From the NCBI RefSeq assembly GCF_001514305.1, contig NZ_KQ949112.1:39186-103185 (forward strand): a DNA stretch of 64,000 nt, read 5' to 3'. The position numbers and the translations under genes are program-made. The notes under the pieces are model-generated. The model made no database searches. It saw only the letters and a program-made list of their open reading frames with translations, and was not told the DNA's origin. Of this stretch, positions 16,060-24,251 are shown in pieces (position 1 is the stretch's first letter; each line of letters begins with the position of its first letter). The DNA comes from Streptomyces dysideae (GTDB taxonomy: Bacteria > Actinomycetota > Actinomycetes > Streptomycetales > Streptomycetaceae).

Positions 16060-17325
16060 ATGATCACAAGAACACGGCTGGCGGCAGGCGCCTGTGCCCT
16101 GCTCGCCGCGCTGACGGCCGGGCTCGCCTTCCCGGCCGGAGCGTTGGCCGGCGAACCCACGGGCGAGGACGCGCCGAAGGTGAACCTCGTCCTCGACGTG
16201 AGCGGTTCCATGCGGGCGCGGGACATCGACGGCCAGTCGCGGATGGCGGCGGCGAAGCAGGCGTTCAACGAGGTGCTCGACGCGACGCCCGAGGAGGTCC
16301 AGCTCGGCATCCGCACGCTGGGCGCCGACTACCCGGGCGACGACCGGCAGACGGGCTGCAAGGACACCGCGCAGCTCTATCCGGTGGGCCCGCTGGACCG
16401 TACCGAGGCCAAGACGGCGGTGGCGACCCTCTCGCCCACCGGCTGGACGCCGATCGGCCCCGCCCTGCTGAAGGCGGCCGACGACCTCGACGGTGGCAAC
16501 GGCTCCAAGCGCATCGTGCTGATCAGCGACGGCGAGGACACCTGCGCGCCGCTCGACCCGTGCGAGGTGGCCCGCGAGATCGCCGCCAAGGGCATCGGGC
16601 TGACCATCGACACCCTCGGCCTGGTCCCGAACACCAAGCTGCGGCAGCAGCTGAGCTGCATCGCCGAGGCGACCGGCGGGACGTACACGTCGGTCGAGCA
16701 CACCGACGAACTCACCGATAAGGTCAACCAGTTGGTGGACCGGGCGGCCGCGCCGGTGGTGACGCCGGTGGCCACCGAGGGTGCCGCCGCGTGTGCGCAG
16801 GCGCCGACCCTGAAGTCCGGTCTGTACACCGACCGCGAGGAGTTCGGGAAGCAGCGCTGGTACCGCGTCGACGTCGAGCCCGGCCAGGAGTTGCGCGCCT
16901 CGGTGAGCGTGGGCGCCGACCGGGCCGTGAACCCCTCCTACGGGGTGCTGCTGCGGGCGGTGACGACGCACGGCCGCGAGATCGTGCGCGGCGAGTCGGC
17001 GGGCAACGGCCGCACGGACGTCGTCTCCACCGGTCTGCGCTACCCGAAGGCGGAGAGCGACGAGGAGGACGCTCCGGCCGAGGCCGTGTGCCTCCAGGTC
17101 ACCCAGTCCTTCTCGGCGGCCTCCGGTGTGCAGACCACACCCGGTCTGCCGCTGGAACTGACGGTCGACGTCGTGGACGCGCCGAGCGAGGCGAGCGACG
17201 TGGCCTCCTTCGGTCTCGGGCGCGGCTGGTGGCTGCTCGGCGCGCTGATCCTCGCCGGCTTCCTCGCCGGTCTCGTCTGGGGCTGGCTGTCGCGCTGGCG
17301 CGTCGCGGTCTGGAGGACCAACTGA
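16060..17325 (+). CDS. Secreted, membrane-anchored VWA-domain protein
   Basis: A 421-residue protein with a Sec signal peptide (residues 1-30, ALLAALTAGLAFPAGALAG). A von Willebrand factor A domain follows, with the MIDAS motif DVSGSM near residue 46, a Thr loop TGWTPIGPAL and the late-strand ISDGEDTC. A second extracellular region (about 245-375, WYRVDVEPGQELRASVSV) is followed by a C-terminal membrane helix WWLLGALILAGFLAGLVWGWLS and a short basic tail. The extracellular domain probably binds a ligand or partner protein through a metal. Its TGA overlaps the ATG of the next gene, which has the same signal-ectodomain-anchor plan, so the pair probably forms a surface complex of unknown function. 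Confidence 0.85.
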   Translation: MITRTRLAAGACALLAALTAGLAFPAGALAGEPTGEDAPKVNLVLDVSGSMRARDIDGQSRMAAAKQAFNEVLDATPEEVQLGIRTLGADYPGDDRQTGCKDTAQLYPVGPLDRTEAKTAVATLSPTGWTPIGPALLKAADDLDGGNGSKRIVLISDGEDTCAPLDPCEVAREIAAKGIGLTIDTLGLVPNTKLRQQLSCIAEATGGTYTSVEHTDELTDKVNQLVDRAAAPVVTPVATEGAAACAQAPTLKSGLYTDREEFGKQRWYRVDVEPGQELRASVSVGADRAVNPSYGVLLRAVTTHGREIVRGESAGNGRTDVVSTGLRYPKAESDEEDAPAEAVCLQVTQSFSAASGVQTTPGLPLELTVDVVDAPSEASDVASFGLGRGWWLLGALILAGFLAGLVWGWLSRWRVAVWRTN

Positions 17326-18128
17326 TGTGGATCACACGTGTGTTGAGCACCGCTGCACTGATGCTCGGCCTTGCGGCCTCCCCGGCCGCCGCCGACTCCA
17401 CGCCGTCACCCGGCGCGTCGGAGGACGGCTCGGCGCCCACGGCGGCCGGTACGTCCTTCCGTACGGCGACCGAGATCGAGCAGGGCCAGACGGCCACGGC
17501 GAACGGCTCCGCGGGCGACTACCTGTACTGGTCGTTCCCCGCGGACGCCGGTCAGCGGCCCACCGTCAGCGCGACGGTGAAGCTGCCGGAGACGCATGCC
17601 GCCGAGACCTGGCAGATCGACGTGTACGACGGTCTGCGCCGCCGCCAGGCCTGCCAGTACGGGGCGCAGACGCGTACCGCCGCGGCGGACGCCGCGTCGG
17701 TCGAACTGGCCTGCGTCCTGCGGACCGTCCGCGCCTGGTCGGAGCCGTGGGCCAATGACCCGCTGCCGGGCACGTACTACATCCGGCTGACGGTCGTGAA
17801 CCTGGCGGCCTCCGACCTGGGTCTGCCAGTGGACGCGTCGGTCCAGGTCGGCTCCAAGGACATCGGCGGGTCGGCGGCGGTGGACGGTTCACTGGCACAT
17901 CCGCTCGTACCGGGGGCCGGGGCCGTTTCCCAGGGCGGCGAGGAGGAGTCGACCAAGGAGGCACTGCTCGCGAGCCTCGAACCCAGCGGCGGCTGGGCGT
18001 CCGGCTGGTGGTCCGACCGGTGGGTGTGGACCGCGATCGGCGGCATGCTGGCCGCGCTCGCGGGTGTCGGCGGGTACACGCTGACGCGTGGGGCGGGACG
18101 GCCGTCGCGGGTGCCTCCGGGGGCCTGA
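17325..18128 (+). CDS. Secreted, C-terminally anchored protein of unknown function
   Basis: A 267-residue protein whose ATG overlaps the stop of the VWA gene (TGATG). A signal peptide (MWITRVLSTAALMLGLAASPAAA) is followed by a Ser/Pro/Gly-rich linker. A predicted beta-rich domain (TATEIEQGQTATANGSAGDYLYWSF, TVSATVKLPE, YYIRLTVVNL) resembles the second extracellular region of its partner. A C-terminal helix (WVWTAIGGMLAALAGVGGYTL) with a basic tail completes it. Two cysteines about 22 residues apart (RQACQYG, ELACVLR) may form a disulfide. No enzymatic motif is visible. The operon ends at a strong hairpin 62 bases downstream. Confidence 0.78.
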   Translation: MWITRVLSTAALMLGLAASPAAADSTPSPGASEDGSAPTAAGTSFRTATEIEQGQTATANGSAGDYLYWSFPADAGQRPTVSATVKLPETHAAETWQIDVYDGLRRRQACQYGAQTRTAAADAASVELACVLRTVRAWSEPWANDPLPGTYYIRLTVVNLAASDLGLPVDASVQVGSKDIGGSAAVDGSLAHPLVPGAGAVSQGGEEESTKEALLASLEPSGGWASGWWSDRWVWTAIGGMLAALAGVGGYTLTRGAGRPSRVPPGA

Positions 18129-18190
18129 CAGACAGTCAAGCGCGGACGGCGTCGCAGCTGCGCCCACCGGACGCCCGACAGACCGTCAAG

Positions 18191-18222
18191 AGGCCCGCTG
18201 TGCTCCGGCACAGCGGGCCTTT
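18191..18222. terminator. Bidirectional hairpin terminator
   Basis: AGGCCCGCTGTGC (18191-18203), loop TCCG, and the exact complement GCACAGCGGGCCT (18208-18220) followed by TT. It lies between the converging VWA operon and the HxlR regulator gene and can serve both strands. Confidence 0.8.
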
Positions 18223-18860
18223 CACATGTCCCGCAACGCCTTCGCCTGCGTGCCGTCGCCGCTCACCTCGATACGGCCGCCCCGCACCGCGTCGGTCACG
18301 GTCAGCTCCCCCCGCGCGATCGCCGCGCACGTCTCCGCGTCCAGCACCAGCCGCGCGTCGGCCTCACCGGGAGCGGGCCCGTCGCCGTAGACAGGACCGT
18401 CCTCCGCACCGACGTACAGATGGAACTCCCCCTCCTCCAGCCGGACTTCGACGAGCCCCTCGCCCGCCCCTCTTTCCCGCAGGGCCCGCGACAGCGGCAG
18501 CGCGAACCAGTGCGCCCGTACGGCGTCGGTGGGCCGCCGCTCCCCCAGCTCGGCCTGCCCCCACTCCCCCAACGCCTGCAGGACCGGCAGCAACTCCCGC
18601 CCCCGTCCGGTCAGTTCGTACACGTACGCCGCACCGGGCGGCGGCAGCCGGCGCCGGGTCGACAGCCCGTCCCGCTCCATGTCCTTCAGCCGCGAGGCGA
18701 GTACGTCCGTGCTGACGCCCGGCAGGTCCGCGTGCAGATCGGTGTAGCGCCGGGGACCGGCGAGGAGCTCCCGGACGATCAGCAGGGTCCAGCGGTCGCC
18801 GACGACGTCGAGCGCGCGGGCGGCGGAGCAGTACTGGTCGTAGCTTCGGCGAGGTGACAT
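18222..18860 (-). CDS. HxlR-family regulator with C-terminal SCP2-like domain
   Basis: A 212-residue protein. The N-terminal 100 residues carry the HxlR winged helix: YDQYCSAARALDVVGDRWTLLIVRELLAGPRRYTDL, then DVLASRLKDMERDGL as the recognition region and YELTGRGRELLPVLQALGEWG. The single Cys in the N-terminal stretch (QYCS) is typical of redox- or electrophile-sensing members. The C-terminal half (VEVRLEEGEFHLYVGAEDG, LVLDAETCAAIARGEL) resembles a sterol-carrier-type domain found in many actinobacterial HxlR proteins, which could bind a lipid-like ligand. It diverges from an aminotransferase gene, and the 87-bp spacer holds paired inverted repeats that are the likely operator. Confidence 0.85.
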   Translation of the reverse strand: MSPRRSYDQYCSAARALDVVGDRWTLLIVRELLAGPRRYTDLHADLPGVSTDVLASRLKDMERDGLSTRRRLPPPGAAYVYELTGRGRELLPVLQALGEWGQAELGERRPTDAVRAHWFALPLSRALRERGAGEGLVEVRLEEGEFHLYVGAEDGPVYGDGPAPGEADARLVLDAETCAAIARGELTVTDAVRGGRIEVSGDGTQAKALRDM

Positions 18861-18882
18861 GTGACGCAGTCTAGACATGTCG

Positions 18883-18917
18883 TTGGACTTTCCAAGCTCG
18901 AACTTGGTAAAACCAAG
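18883..18917 (+). promoter_or_regulatory. Double inverted-repeat operator, HxlR-aminotransferase spacer
   Basis: TTGG-ACTTT-CCAAG (18883-18896) and CTTGG-TAAAA-CCAAG (18903-18917) lie next to each other; the inner arms also form CCAAG-CTCGAA-CTTGG. The same half-site alternates four times with 5- or 6-base spacers. This is well placed for autoregulation by the HxlR protein and control of the divergent aminotransferase. Confidence 0.65.
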
Positions 18918-18947
18918 CAACACCAGATACCGGAGGGGCGAGCGCGC

Positions 18948-20156
18948 ATGGAGTTCCGGCAGTCGAACAAGCTCAGCGAGGTCTGTTACGAGATCCGCGG
19001 TCCGGTGATCGAACACGCGAACGCGCTGGAGGAGGCGGGCCACAGCGTGCTGCGCCTCAACACCGGAAACCCCGCGCTCTTCGGCTTCGAGGCACCGGAG
19101 GAGATCCTCCAGGACATGATCCGGATGCTGCCCCAGGCGCACGGCTACACGGACTCGCGAGGCATCCTGTCCGCCCGCCGGGCGGTGGCCCAGCGCTATC
19201 AGGAGCGGGGCCTGGACGTCGACGTCGACGACGTCTTCCTCGGCAACGGCGTCTCCGAACTGGTCTCGATGGCCGTACAGGCGCTGGTCGAGGACGGCGA
19301 CGAAATCCTCATCCCCGCCCCGGACTTCCCGCTCTGGACGGCGGTGACGACGCTCGCCGGCGGCAAGGCGGTGCACTACCTCTGCGACGAACAGGCCGAC
19401 TGGTACCCGGACCTGGACGACATGGCGTCGAAGATCACGAACCGTACGAAGGCCGTGGTCATCATCAACCCGAACAACCCCACCGGCGCGGTGTACCCCA
19501 AGGAGATCATCGAGGGCATCCTCGACCTCGCCCGCCGCCACGGCCTCATGGTGTTCGCCGACGAGATCTACGACCAGATCCTCTACGACGACGCGGTACA
19601 CCACTCGGCCGCGGCCCTCGCCCCCGACCTGGTGGTCCTCACCTTCTGCGGCCTGTCGAAGACGTACCGGGTGGCGGGCTTCCGCTCCGGCTGGCTGGTG
19701 GTCACCGGCCCCAAGCAGCACGCGAAGGACTATCTGGAGGGCCTGACCATGCTGGCCTCCATGCGGCTGTGTGCCAACGCGCCCGCGCAGTACGCCATCC
19801 AGGCCGCGCTGGGCGGCCGCCAGTCCATCGCCGAGCTGACCGCGCCGGGCGGCCGCCTCCACGAACAGCGCAACGTCGCGTGGGAGAAGCTCAACGAGAT
19901 CCCCGGCGTGTCCTGCGTGAAGCCCAAGGGCGCCCTGTACGCCTTCCCCCGCATCGATCCCAAGGTGCACAAGATCCACGACGACGAGAAGTTCGTCCTG
20001 GACCTGCTGCTGCGGGAGAAGATCCAGGTCGTCCAGGGGACCGGCTTCAACTGGCCGACGCCGGACCACTTCCGCATCCTCACCCTGCCGTACGCGGATG
20101 ATCTGGAGGCGGCTGTCGGGCGGATCGGGCGGTTCCTGAGCGGGTACCGGCAGTAG
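18948..20156 (+). CDS. PLP-dependent alanine/aspartate-type aminotransferase
   Basis: A 402-residue class I/II (fold type I) aminotransferase, close in layout to AlaA/YfbQ-type glutamate-pyruvate aminotransferases. Motifs include the N-terminal LRLNTGNPALFGFEAPEEI, the cofactor-pocket GNGVSELVSMAVQAL, IINPNNPTGAVY with the PLP-contacting Asn/Pro, FADEIYDQILYD with Asp and Tyr, and CGLSKTYRVAGFRSGW with the Schiff-base lysine. The C-terminal PDHFRILTLPY carries the substrate-carboxylate arginine. The ATG at 18948 follows GGAGGGG closely; the frame is open upstream into the operator region, which rules out an earlier start. It is divergent from and probably controlled by the HxlR gene. Confidence 0.88.
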   Translation: MEFRQSNKLSEVCYEIRGPVIEHANALEEAGHSVLRLNTGNPALFGFEAPEEILQDMIRMLPQAHGYTDSRGILSARRAVAQRYQERGLDVDVDDVFLGNGVSELVSMAVQALVEDGDEILIPAPDFPLWTAVTTLAGGKAVHYLCDEQADWYPDLDDMASKITNRTKAVVIINPNNPTGAVYPKEIIEGILDLARRHGLMVFADEIYDQILYDDAVHHSAAALAPDLVVLTFCGLSKTYRVAGFRSGWLVVTGPKQHAKDYLEGLTMLASMRLCANAPAQYAIQAALGGRQSIAELTAPGGRLHEQRNVAWEKLNEIPGVSCVKPKGALYAFPRIDPKVHKIHDDEKFVLDLLLREKIQVVQGTGFNWPTPDHFRILTLPYADDLEAAVGRIGRFLSGYRQ

Positions 20157-20245
20157 TGGTCGTCAGGCTTGGCGATGTTCGCGGATTCGCGGTCGCGGAG
20201 AACGGGGATGTCATAGAGTGCGGCCACTGATCTCGGGGATCGGGG

Positions 20246-22579
20246 ATGGGGGAACCCCAGGTGTTGATGTCTCGTCGGCGTGTGTCGGCCACGCCATCGG
20301 GCTTACGCGGCCGCCTCGCGCTGCTGGTCCTGCTCCTGGTCGTCGCGGGCAGCCCATGGGTGCAGCGGCCGCTCTCGGACTTCTACGTGGAGAAGTTCTA
20401 CATCGAGGGGTCCGAGAACGAGACGCTGCGCTGGTTCGTCGAGGCCGCCTTCTCCCCGGGGTGGTGGGTGTCCTCCGACCGGTACGGCGGCACGGCTCCC
20501 CTGGTCGTGAACGATCTCGGTGTCCTGGTGCTGCTCGCGGGGCTCGCGTTCTTCACATCGCGGCTGGCGGCCCGCCGGACGCCGGGATGGCTCGCCTGTC
20601 TCACGGTGGGCGTGCTGGCGGCGCTGCTCGCGAACCTCCTGTGGTGGGGCATGCACGAGGCCTTCGTCGACAACGTGACCCTGGCGCCGACCGAGACGCT
20701 GCTGAAGAACCTGCTGCGCAGTGCTCTCATCTTCGGCCTCGCGGCCGGCGTGCTGCTGGCGCTCCTGATCACCGGGCTGCCGGGGAGATCCGCCACGAGG
20801 TCCATCGGCGCCGCGACGGCGCCGCGACGGAGGAGAGAGGGAGGGCTCGGCATGACGACCGCGCCGGTCCACATGCCGGTCGGGAGCACCCCGGGTGACG
20901 TCACCCGGTATCTGTGCGCCGCGGCCTACGTCGACGACGGCTTCGCCGACCGGGTGGTGGAGGACGTCCTGGCCGACGAGGCCAGCGCCGTGGCCCCCTC
21001 GCCCGACGTCGACCTGGTGGCGGTGGTCCGCCACTGCCTGGCGGCCCAGGAGATCCGCCACCGGCGCGATCTGCGCCTCGCGGCGGCCTTCGCCGTCGTG
21101 GCCGTCGTCGCGCCGCTGTGGCTCGTCTTCTCCCTGCTGTTCCTGGGGATCACCGGGCGCCCCGGCTCCCAGCCGAGCCTGGCCACCCGCGGCCAACGCC
21201 AGCCCGACCGCAAGGTGCTGATGCGCACCGGGATCGCGGCCGGGGTGGTCGTACTCCTCGCCTTCTACATCGGCGCCATCCTCTCCCTCGTGCCCGCGCC
21301 CGGATTCGTGCGCTGGCTGCTCGGCTCCTATCTGGCCGGGGTACCGGCCGCGCTCGCGTCCCTCGGCACGGTGGCGTTCGCGTACGCGACGGTCGTACGC
21401 CATCACCTCGACATCGACCGGCTGCTGCGCACCACCATGACCCGCGAGACGTTCGCCCGGCAGCCCCGCCCCACGGTGCCCCGGCGGAACTGGATCGCGA
21501 ACCGGCTCGCGGCCATCAAGGAGGCGCGGGACGGAAACGTCACCCTGTACAGCGGATACACCCCCTTCATCGGCTATGCGGCGAGCAGGTCCAGGTGGCC
21601 GCTCACCGTGCCGCTCCTGCCCGCCGACGATCCCGCCGGCATGAGAGCGCGCCCCGCCGAGCCGCAGCCCTTCACGGTCACCGAGCTCGTCGACCACGTG
21701 CGCGAACGGCTCCACGCGGTCGCTGCGCGCGCCGCCTCGGACGGGGCGGCACCCTCCGGCGAGGAGATGCTCGGCTCCCTCCTCATCGAGGACCGGGTCT
21801 TCGCGAGCGGCACGACCATCGAGGACGACGACCGGTTCATCAGGCCCACGACCCTGGCCCCGGCCACCCGGCTGTCGGCCGAGGCGGTCGAGCAGATCAT
21901 GCTGCGTCCGACCGGCACGGTCCGCCACTACCTGGCGATCCACGTGCCGCTGTGGGGCGGCGACGTGGTGCCGAGCGTGTTCCTGCACTTCTCGACCGTG
22001 GGCAAGACGCTCCATCTGCACATCGACAACCACGTGCTCGGCCCGGTGCACGCCGCCTACCACGTCGTGGACCGCCTGCGCGGCCCCCTCACTCCCGCGG
22101 CGAAGCGGGGGCTGCTGGTGAACGCCCTCCTCGACACGGGCAAGGCGTTCATCGGCGCGCCGTTCCGGGCGGGGCGCCACGCCCGTTTCGAGGCCCGCCA
22201 CAACCGGCGGATGGCGGACGAGATCAAGGCGATGGAGCAGGACCCGGTCTACGACTACGGCGCCCGGGTGAGCATCCGGGAGATGGCGATGAGCCCCGAG
22301 TACCACAACTACTTCCAGGTCGTGGACGCCGAGCGGATCACCTCCCTGGTGCAGCGCCACACCTTGGCCGCCATCCGCGAGTTCCTCGACTCGCACGGCT
22401 ACGACACCACCGACTTCCGCGCCCAGCAGCAGACCATCCTCAACCAGGGCGTCATCCAGCAGGGCGGGACGAGCATCATCGGCAACCAGGCGATCGGCGC
22501 GGGCGCGACCGCCACACAGAACATCCCGCAGCAGTCCGGCGCGGCCGCCCGGAGCGCCGCCGGTGGTTCCGACAAGTAG
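20246..22579 (+). CDS. Large membrane protein with C-terminal Gly-rich motif (possible two-gene fusion)
   Basis: The open frame encodes 777 residues. Residues 1-200 hold four hydrophobic segments (LALLVLLLVVAGSPW, NDLGVLVLLAGLAFF, WLACLTVGVLAALLANLLWW, ALIFGLAAGVLLALLITGL). A strong ribosome-binding stretch (GGAGGAGAGAGGGAGG) then precedes an internal ATG at 20852, which would give a 575-residue protein MTTAPVHMPVGSTPG with its own three membrane segments (around residues 280-390 of the full frame) and a long soluble part. I recognise no enzymatic domain. Residues 733-759 (NQGVIQQGGTSIIGNQAIG...) repeat a motif at the start of the next gene. The start is uncertain: 20246, 20267 or 20852. Confidence 0.65.
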   Translation: MGEPQVLMSRRRVSATPSGLRGRLALLVLLLVVAGSPWVQRPLSDFYVEKFYIEGSENETLRWFVEAAFSPGWWVSSDRYGGTAPLVVNDLGVLVLLAGLAFFTSRLAARRTPGWLACLTVGVLAALLANLLWWGMHEAFVDNVTLAPTETLLKNLLRSALIFGLAAGVLLALLITGLPGRSATRSIGAATAPRRRREGGLGMTTAPVHMPVGSTPGDVTRYLCAAAYVDDGFADRVVEDVLADEASAVAPSPDVDLVAVVRHCLAAQEIRHRRDLRLAAAFAVVAVVAPLWLVFSLLFLGITGRPGSQPSLATRGQRQPDRKVLMRTGIAAGVVVLLAFYIGAILSLVPAPGFVRWLLGSYLAGVPAALASLGTVAFAYATVVRHHLDIDRLLRTTMTRETFARQPRPTVPRRNWIANRLAAIKEARDGNVTLYSGYTPFIGYAASRSRWPLTVPLLPADDPAGMRARPAEPQPFTVTELVDHVRERLHAVAARAASDGAAPSGEEMLGSLLIEDRVFASGTTIEDDDRFIRPTTLAPATRLSAEAVEQIMLRPTGTVRHYLAIHVPLWGGDVVPSVFLHFSTVGKTLHLHIDNHVLGPVHAAYHVVDRLRGPLTPAAKRGLLVNALLDTGKAFIGAPFRAGRHARFEARHNRRMADEIKAMEQDPVYDYGARVSIREMAMSPEYHNYFQVVDAERITSLVQRHTLAAIREFLDSHGYDTTDFRAQQQTILNQGVIQQGGTSIIGNQAIGAGATATQNIPQQSGAAARSAAGGSDK

Positions 22580-22590
22580 GGGGCCTCATC

Positions 22591-22983
22591 ATGCGCAACG
22601 ACGACGGGCGACAGGACCCTCCGGTCAACAACGGCCTCATGATCAGCGGCGGCACCCACTACGTCGGCAACCAGGCCGTGGGGCCAGGCGCCCAGGCGTT
22701 CTCCGGCTCGGTCTCCTTCCAGCAACAGGACCCCGAACGGACGGCCGAACTCCTCGCGCTCGTCGAGCGGTTGCTGGAGGAGCACAGCACGGAACTCGCC
22801 GATCCCGAGGGCACCACCCGGGAACTGCGCCGCCTGCGCGAGGAACTCGACGAGGCCGAACCGGAGCCCACGGTCCTGCGGCGCGCTCTGGACCGCCTCA
22901 ACGAGTTCGTCCAGCCCGTGACCCCGCTCGTCGTCGCGGTCGGACAACTCGCGCAGTCGGTCCAGGGCCTCCCGGGGAGCTGA
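22591..22983 (+). CDS. DUF5955-type small protein with N-terminal Gly-rich motif
   Basis: A 130-residue protein starting 12 bases after the previous stop, so the two genes are co-transcribed. Residues 13-39 (NNGLMISGGTHYVGNQAVG...) align over their whole length with residues 733-759 of the upstream membrane protein; about half the positions are identical, including GGT, GNQA and GxGA. The rest is predicted helical (PERTAELLALVERLLEEHSTEL, TRELRRLREELDE, VLRRALDRLNEFVQPVTPLVVAVGQLAQSV), so it may form a bundle or coiled coil. The layout (beta-type Gly-rich head and helical body) fits what I recall of the DUF5955 family. There is no known function. Confidence 0.72.
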   Translation: MRNDDGRQDPPVNNGLMISGGTHYVGNQAVGPGAQAFSGSVSFQQQDPERTAELLALVERLLEEHSTELADPEGTTRELRRLREELDEAEPEPTVLRRALDRLNEFVQPVTPLVVAVGQLAQSVQGLPGS

Positions 22984-23096
22984 GGCCGCGCACGGGAACC
23001 GTGCGGCACGGTGATCGCCGGGCGGAATGTCAGACCCGGGTCGTAGCCTTCGAAGCGGATGGGGCCAGTGCCCCAGCGCCCGGGAAGGAGCACGCC

Positions 23097-23726
23097 GTGA
23101 CAAGACCACCGACCGCAGCCCAGCGGCGTGTCATCGATGCCGCCGATCCCGTCAGCGGACGGCTGAGGGGTACGGAGGCGCAGCTCGCGGCGCTGGTGAA
23201 GCGCGGGCTCGCCTTCCGGCATCCGCGGCCGCCGCACGACCACTTTCTGACGCCGGCCGGGCACCGGATCCGGGAGGCCGAACCGGAGGCGCCGCCGCCC
23301 GAGCCGGACCCCCCTGCCGCCCGGGGCGTGTTCGCCGCGCGCGTCGGGGGTGAGGAGGACGCGCCGGAGGCGGGCCCCGCCCGTAGCCGTGAGGTGCACA
23401 GCGCCTGGCACGGGCTGCTGGAACTGCGCCGGATGACGAACCCGGACGGTGCCACGGACCGGCCGTGTGACTGGGAGCGTAGGCATCTGGTGCCGGCCGC
23501 CGCGCTCGCCCTGGAGGCGGCCGGGCACCCGCCCGCCGGCCCGGACCTGAAGGGCTACCGCGTACGGGCGACCCCGCAGCCCGACGCCGTCGCCGTGCAC
23601 GAGCCGGACACCGACGCGCTGCGGGCCTGCGCTGCCACCCTGGAGAAGGCCGGCTGGCAGGTCGGCGAGCACACCGAGCCCCGGACGAGGGCCCGCTATC
23701 TCTTGGCGTCCCCGAGACGGATGTAA
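23097..23726 (+). CDS. Unknown protein, possible winged-helix N-terminus
   Basis: A 209-residue protein from a GTG at 23097, preceded by GGAAGGAG. The first 60 residues (RRVIDAADPVSGRLRGTEAQLAALVKRGLAFRHPRPPHDHFLTPAGHRIREA) have the spacing of a winged helix: helices, then a hairpin ending 'LTPAGHRI', as seen in MarR-like folds. A Pro/Glu-rich linker follows, then a second part with WHGLLELRRMTN and LVPAAALALEAAGHP. The C-terminal 60 residues (AVAVHEPDTDALRACAATLEKAGWQVGEHTEPRTRARYLLASP) look like an ACT-like or Ig-like small domain seen in many Streptomyces hypothetical proteins. I do not recognise the family by name. It is unlinked to the neighbours by overlap. Confidence 0.65.
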   Translation: MTRPPTAAQRRVIDAADPVSGRLRGTEAQLAALVKRGLAFRHPRPPHDHFLTPAGHRIREAEPEAPPPEPDPPAARGVFAARVGGEEDAPEAGPARSREVHSAWHGLLELRRMTNPDGATDRPCDWERRHLVPAAALALEAAGHPPAGPDLKGYRVRATPQPDAVAVHEPDTDALRACAATLEKAGWQVGEHTEPRTRARYLLASPRRM

Positions 23727-23781
23727 AGGCCACGTGTCAGGATCGGTTCAACCAACAACCGTTGCAGGAGAAGGGGAAGCC

Positions 23782-24204
23782 GTGACCGAACCGTTTTCCG
23801 TTCCGGTGACCGTCCGCGGGTACGAGACGGACGTGCAGGGTCACCTCAACCAGGCCGTGTACCTGAGCTACGCGGAACACGCCCGCTGGTGCCTGCTGCG
23901 GGAGGCGGGGATCAGCCAGGCCCGCCTCGTGGGGAAGGGCGTGGGCCCGGTGGCACTGGAGACGACCATCCGCTACCGGCGCGAACTGCTGGCCGGCGAC
24001 GACGTCGAGGTGACGTGCGGCTTCACCTGGGGCGGGGGCAAGACGTTCCGTATGGAGCAGACGATCCGCAAGAGCGACGGAACGGTGGCCGCCGAGATCA
24101 CGGCGGTCGGCGGACTGATGGACCTCAAGGCCCGCAAGCTGGTCTCGGACCCCGGGGAGCTGTTCAAGGAACTCGCCGCGGACCCGAGCCTGTTCGGGCT
24201 CTAG
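23782..24204 (+). CDS. Acyl-CoA thioesterase, hot-dog fold
   Basis: A 140-residue single hot-dog domain from the GTG at 23782 behind AGGAGAAGGGG. The N-terminal VTVRGYETDVQGHLNQAVYLSYAEHARW is the 4-hydroxybenzoyl-CoA thioesterase/YbgC signature: the Asp in the 'ETDVQGHLN' segment is the catalytic residue, followed by the first turns of the central helix. Strands TTIRYRRELLAGDDVEVTCGF and FRMEQTIRKSDGTVAAEITAVGGLMDL complete the fold. The enzyme would hydrolyse acyl-CoA thioesters; the substrate length is unknown. It is monocistronic. Confidence 0.85.
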   Translation: MTEPFSVPVTVRGYETDVQGHLNQAVYLSYAEHARWCLLREAGISQARLVGKGVGPVALETTIRYRRELLAGDDVEVTCGFTWGGGKTFRMEQTIRKSDGTVAAEITAVGGLMDLKARKLVSDPGELFKELAADPSLFGL

Positions 24205-24251
24205 TGCCCTAACAGGCAACAACTCCTGGAACTCCTAGCACTCCTGGACCC

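Noticed and set aside
18126..18190. Direct repeats GACAGAC(A/C)GTCAAG about 50 bp apart
   Set aside because: Two short copies only, just before the terminator, no evident insertion between them; left as chance or minor duplication.
24223..24249. Tandem repeat ACTCCTGGA/ACTCCTAGC/ACTCCTGGA
   Set aside because: Three 9-bp units with differences; too short and degenerate to be a mobile or satellite element.
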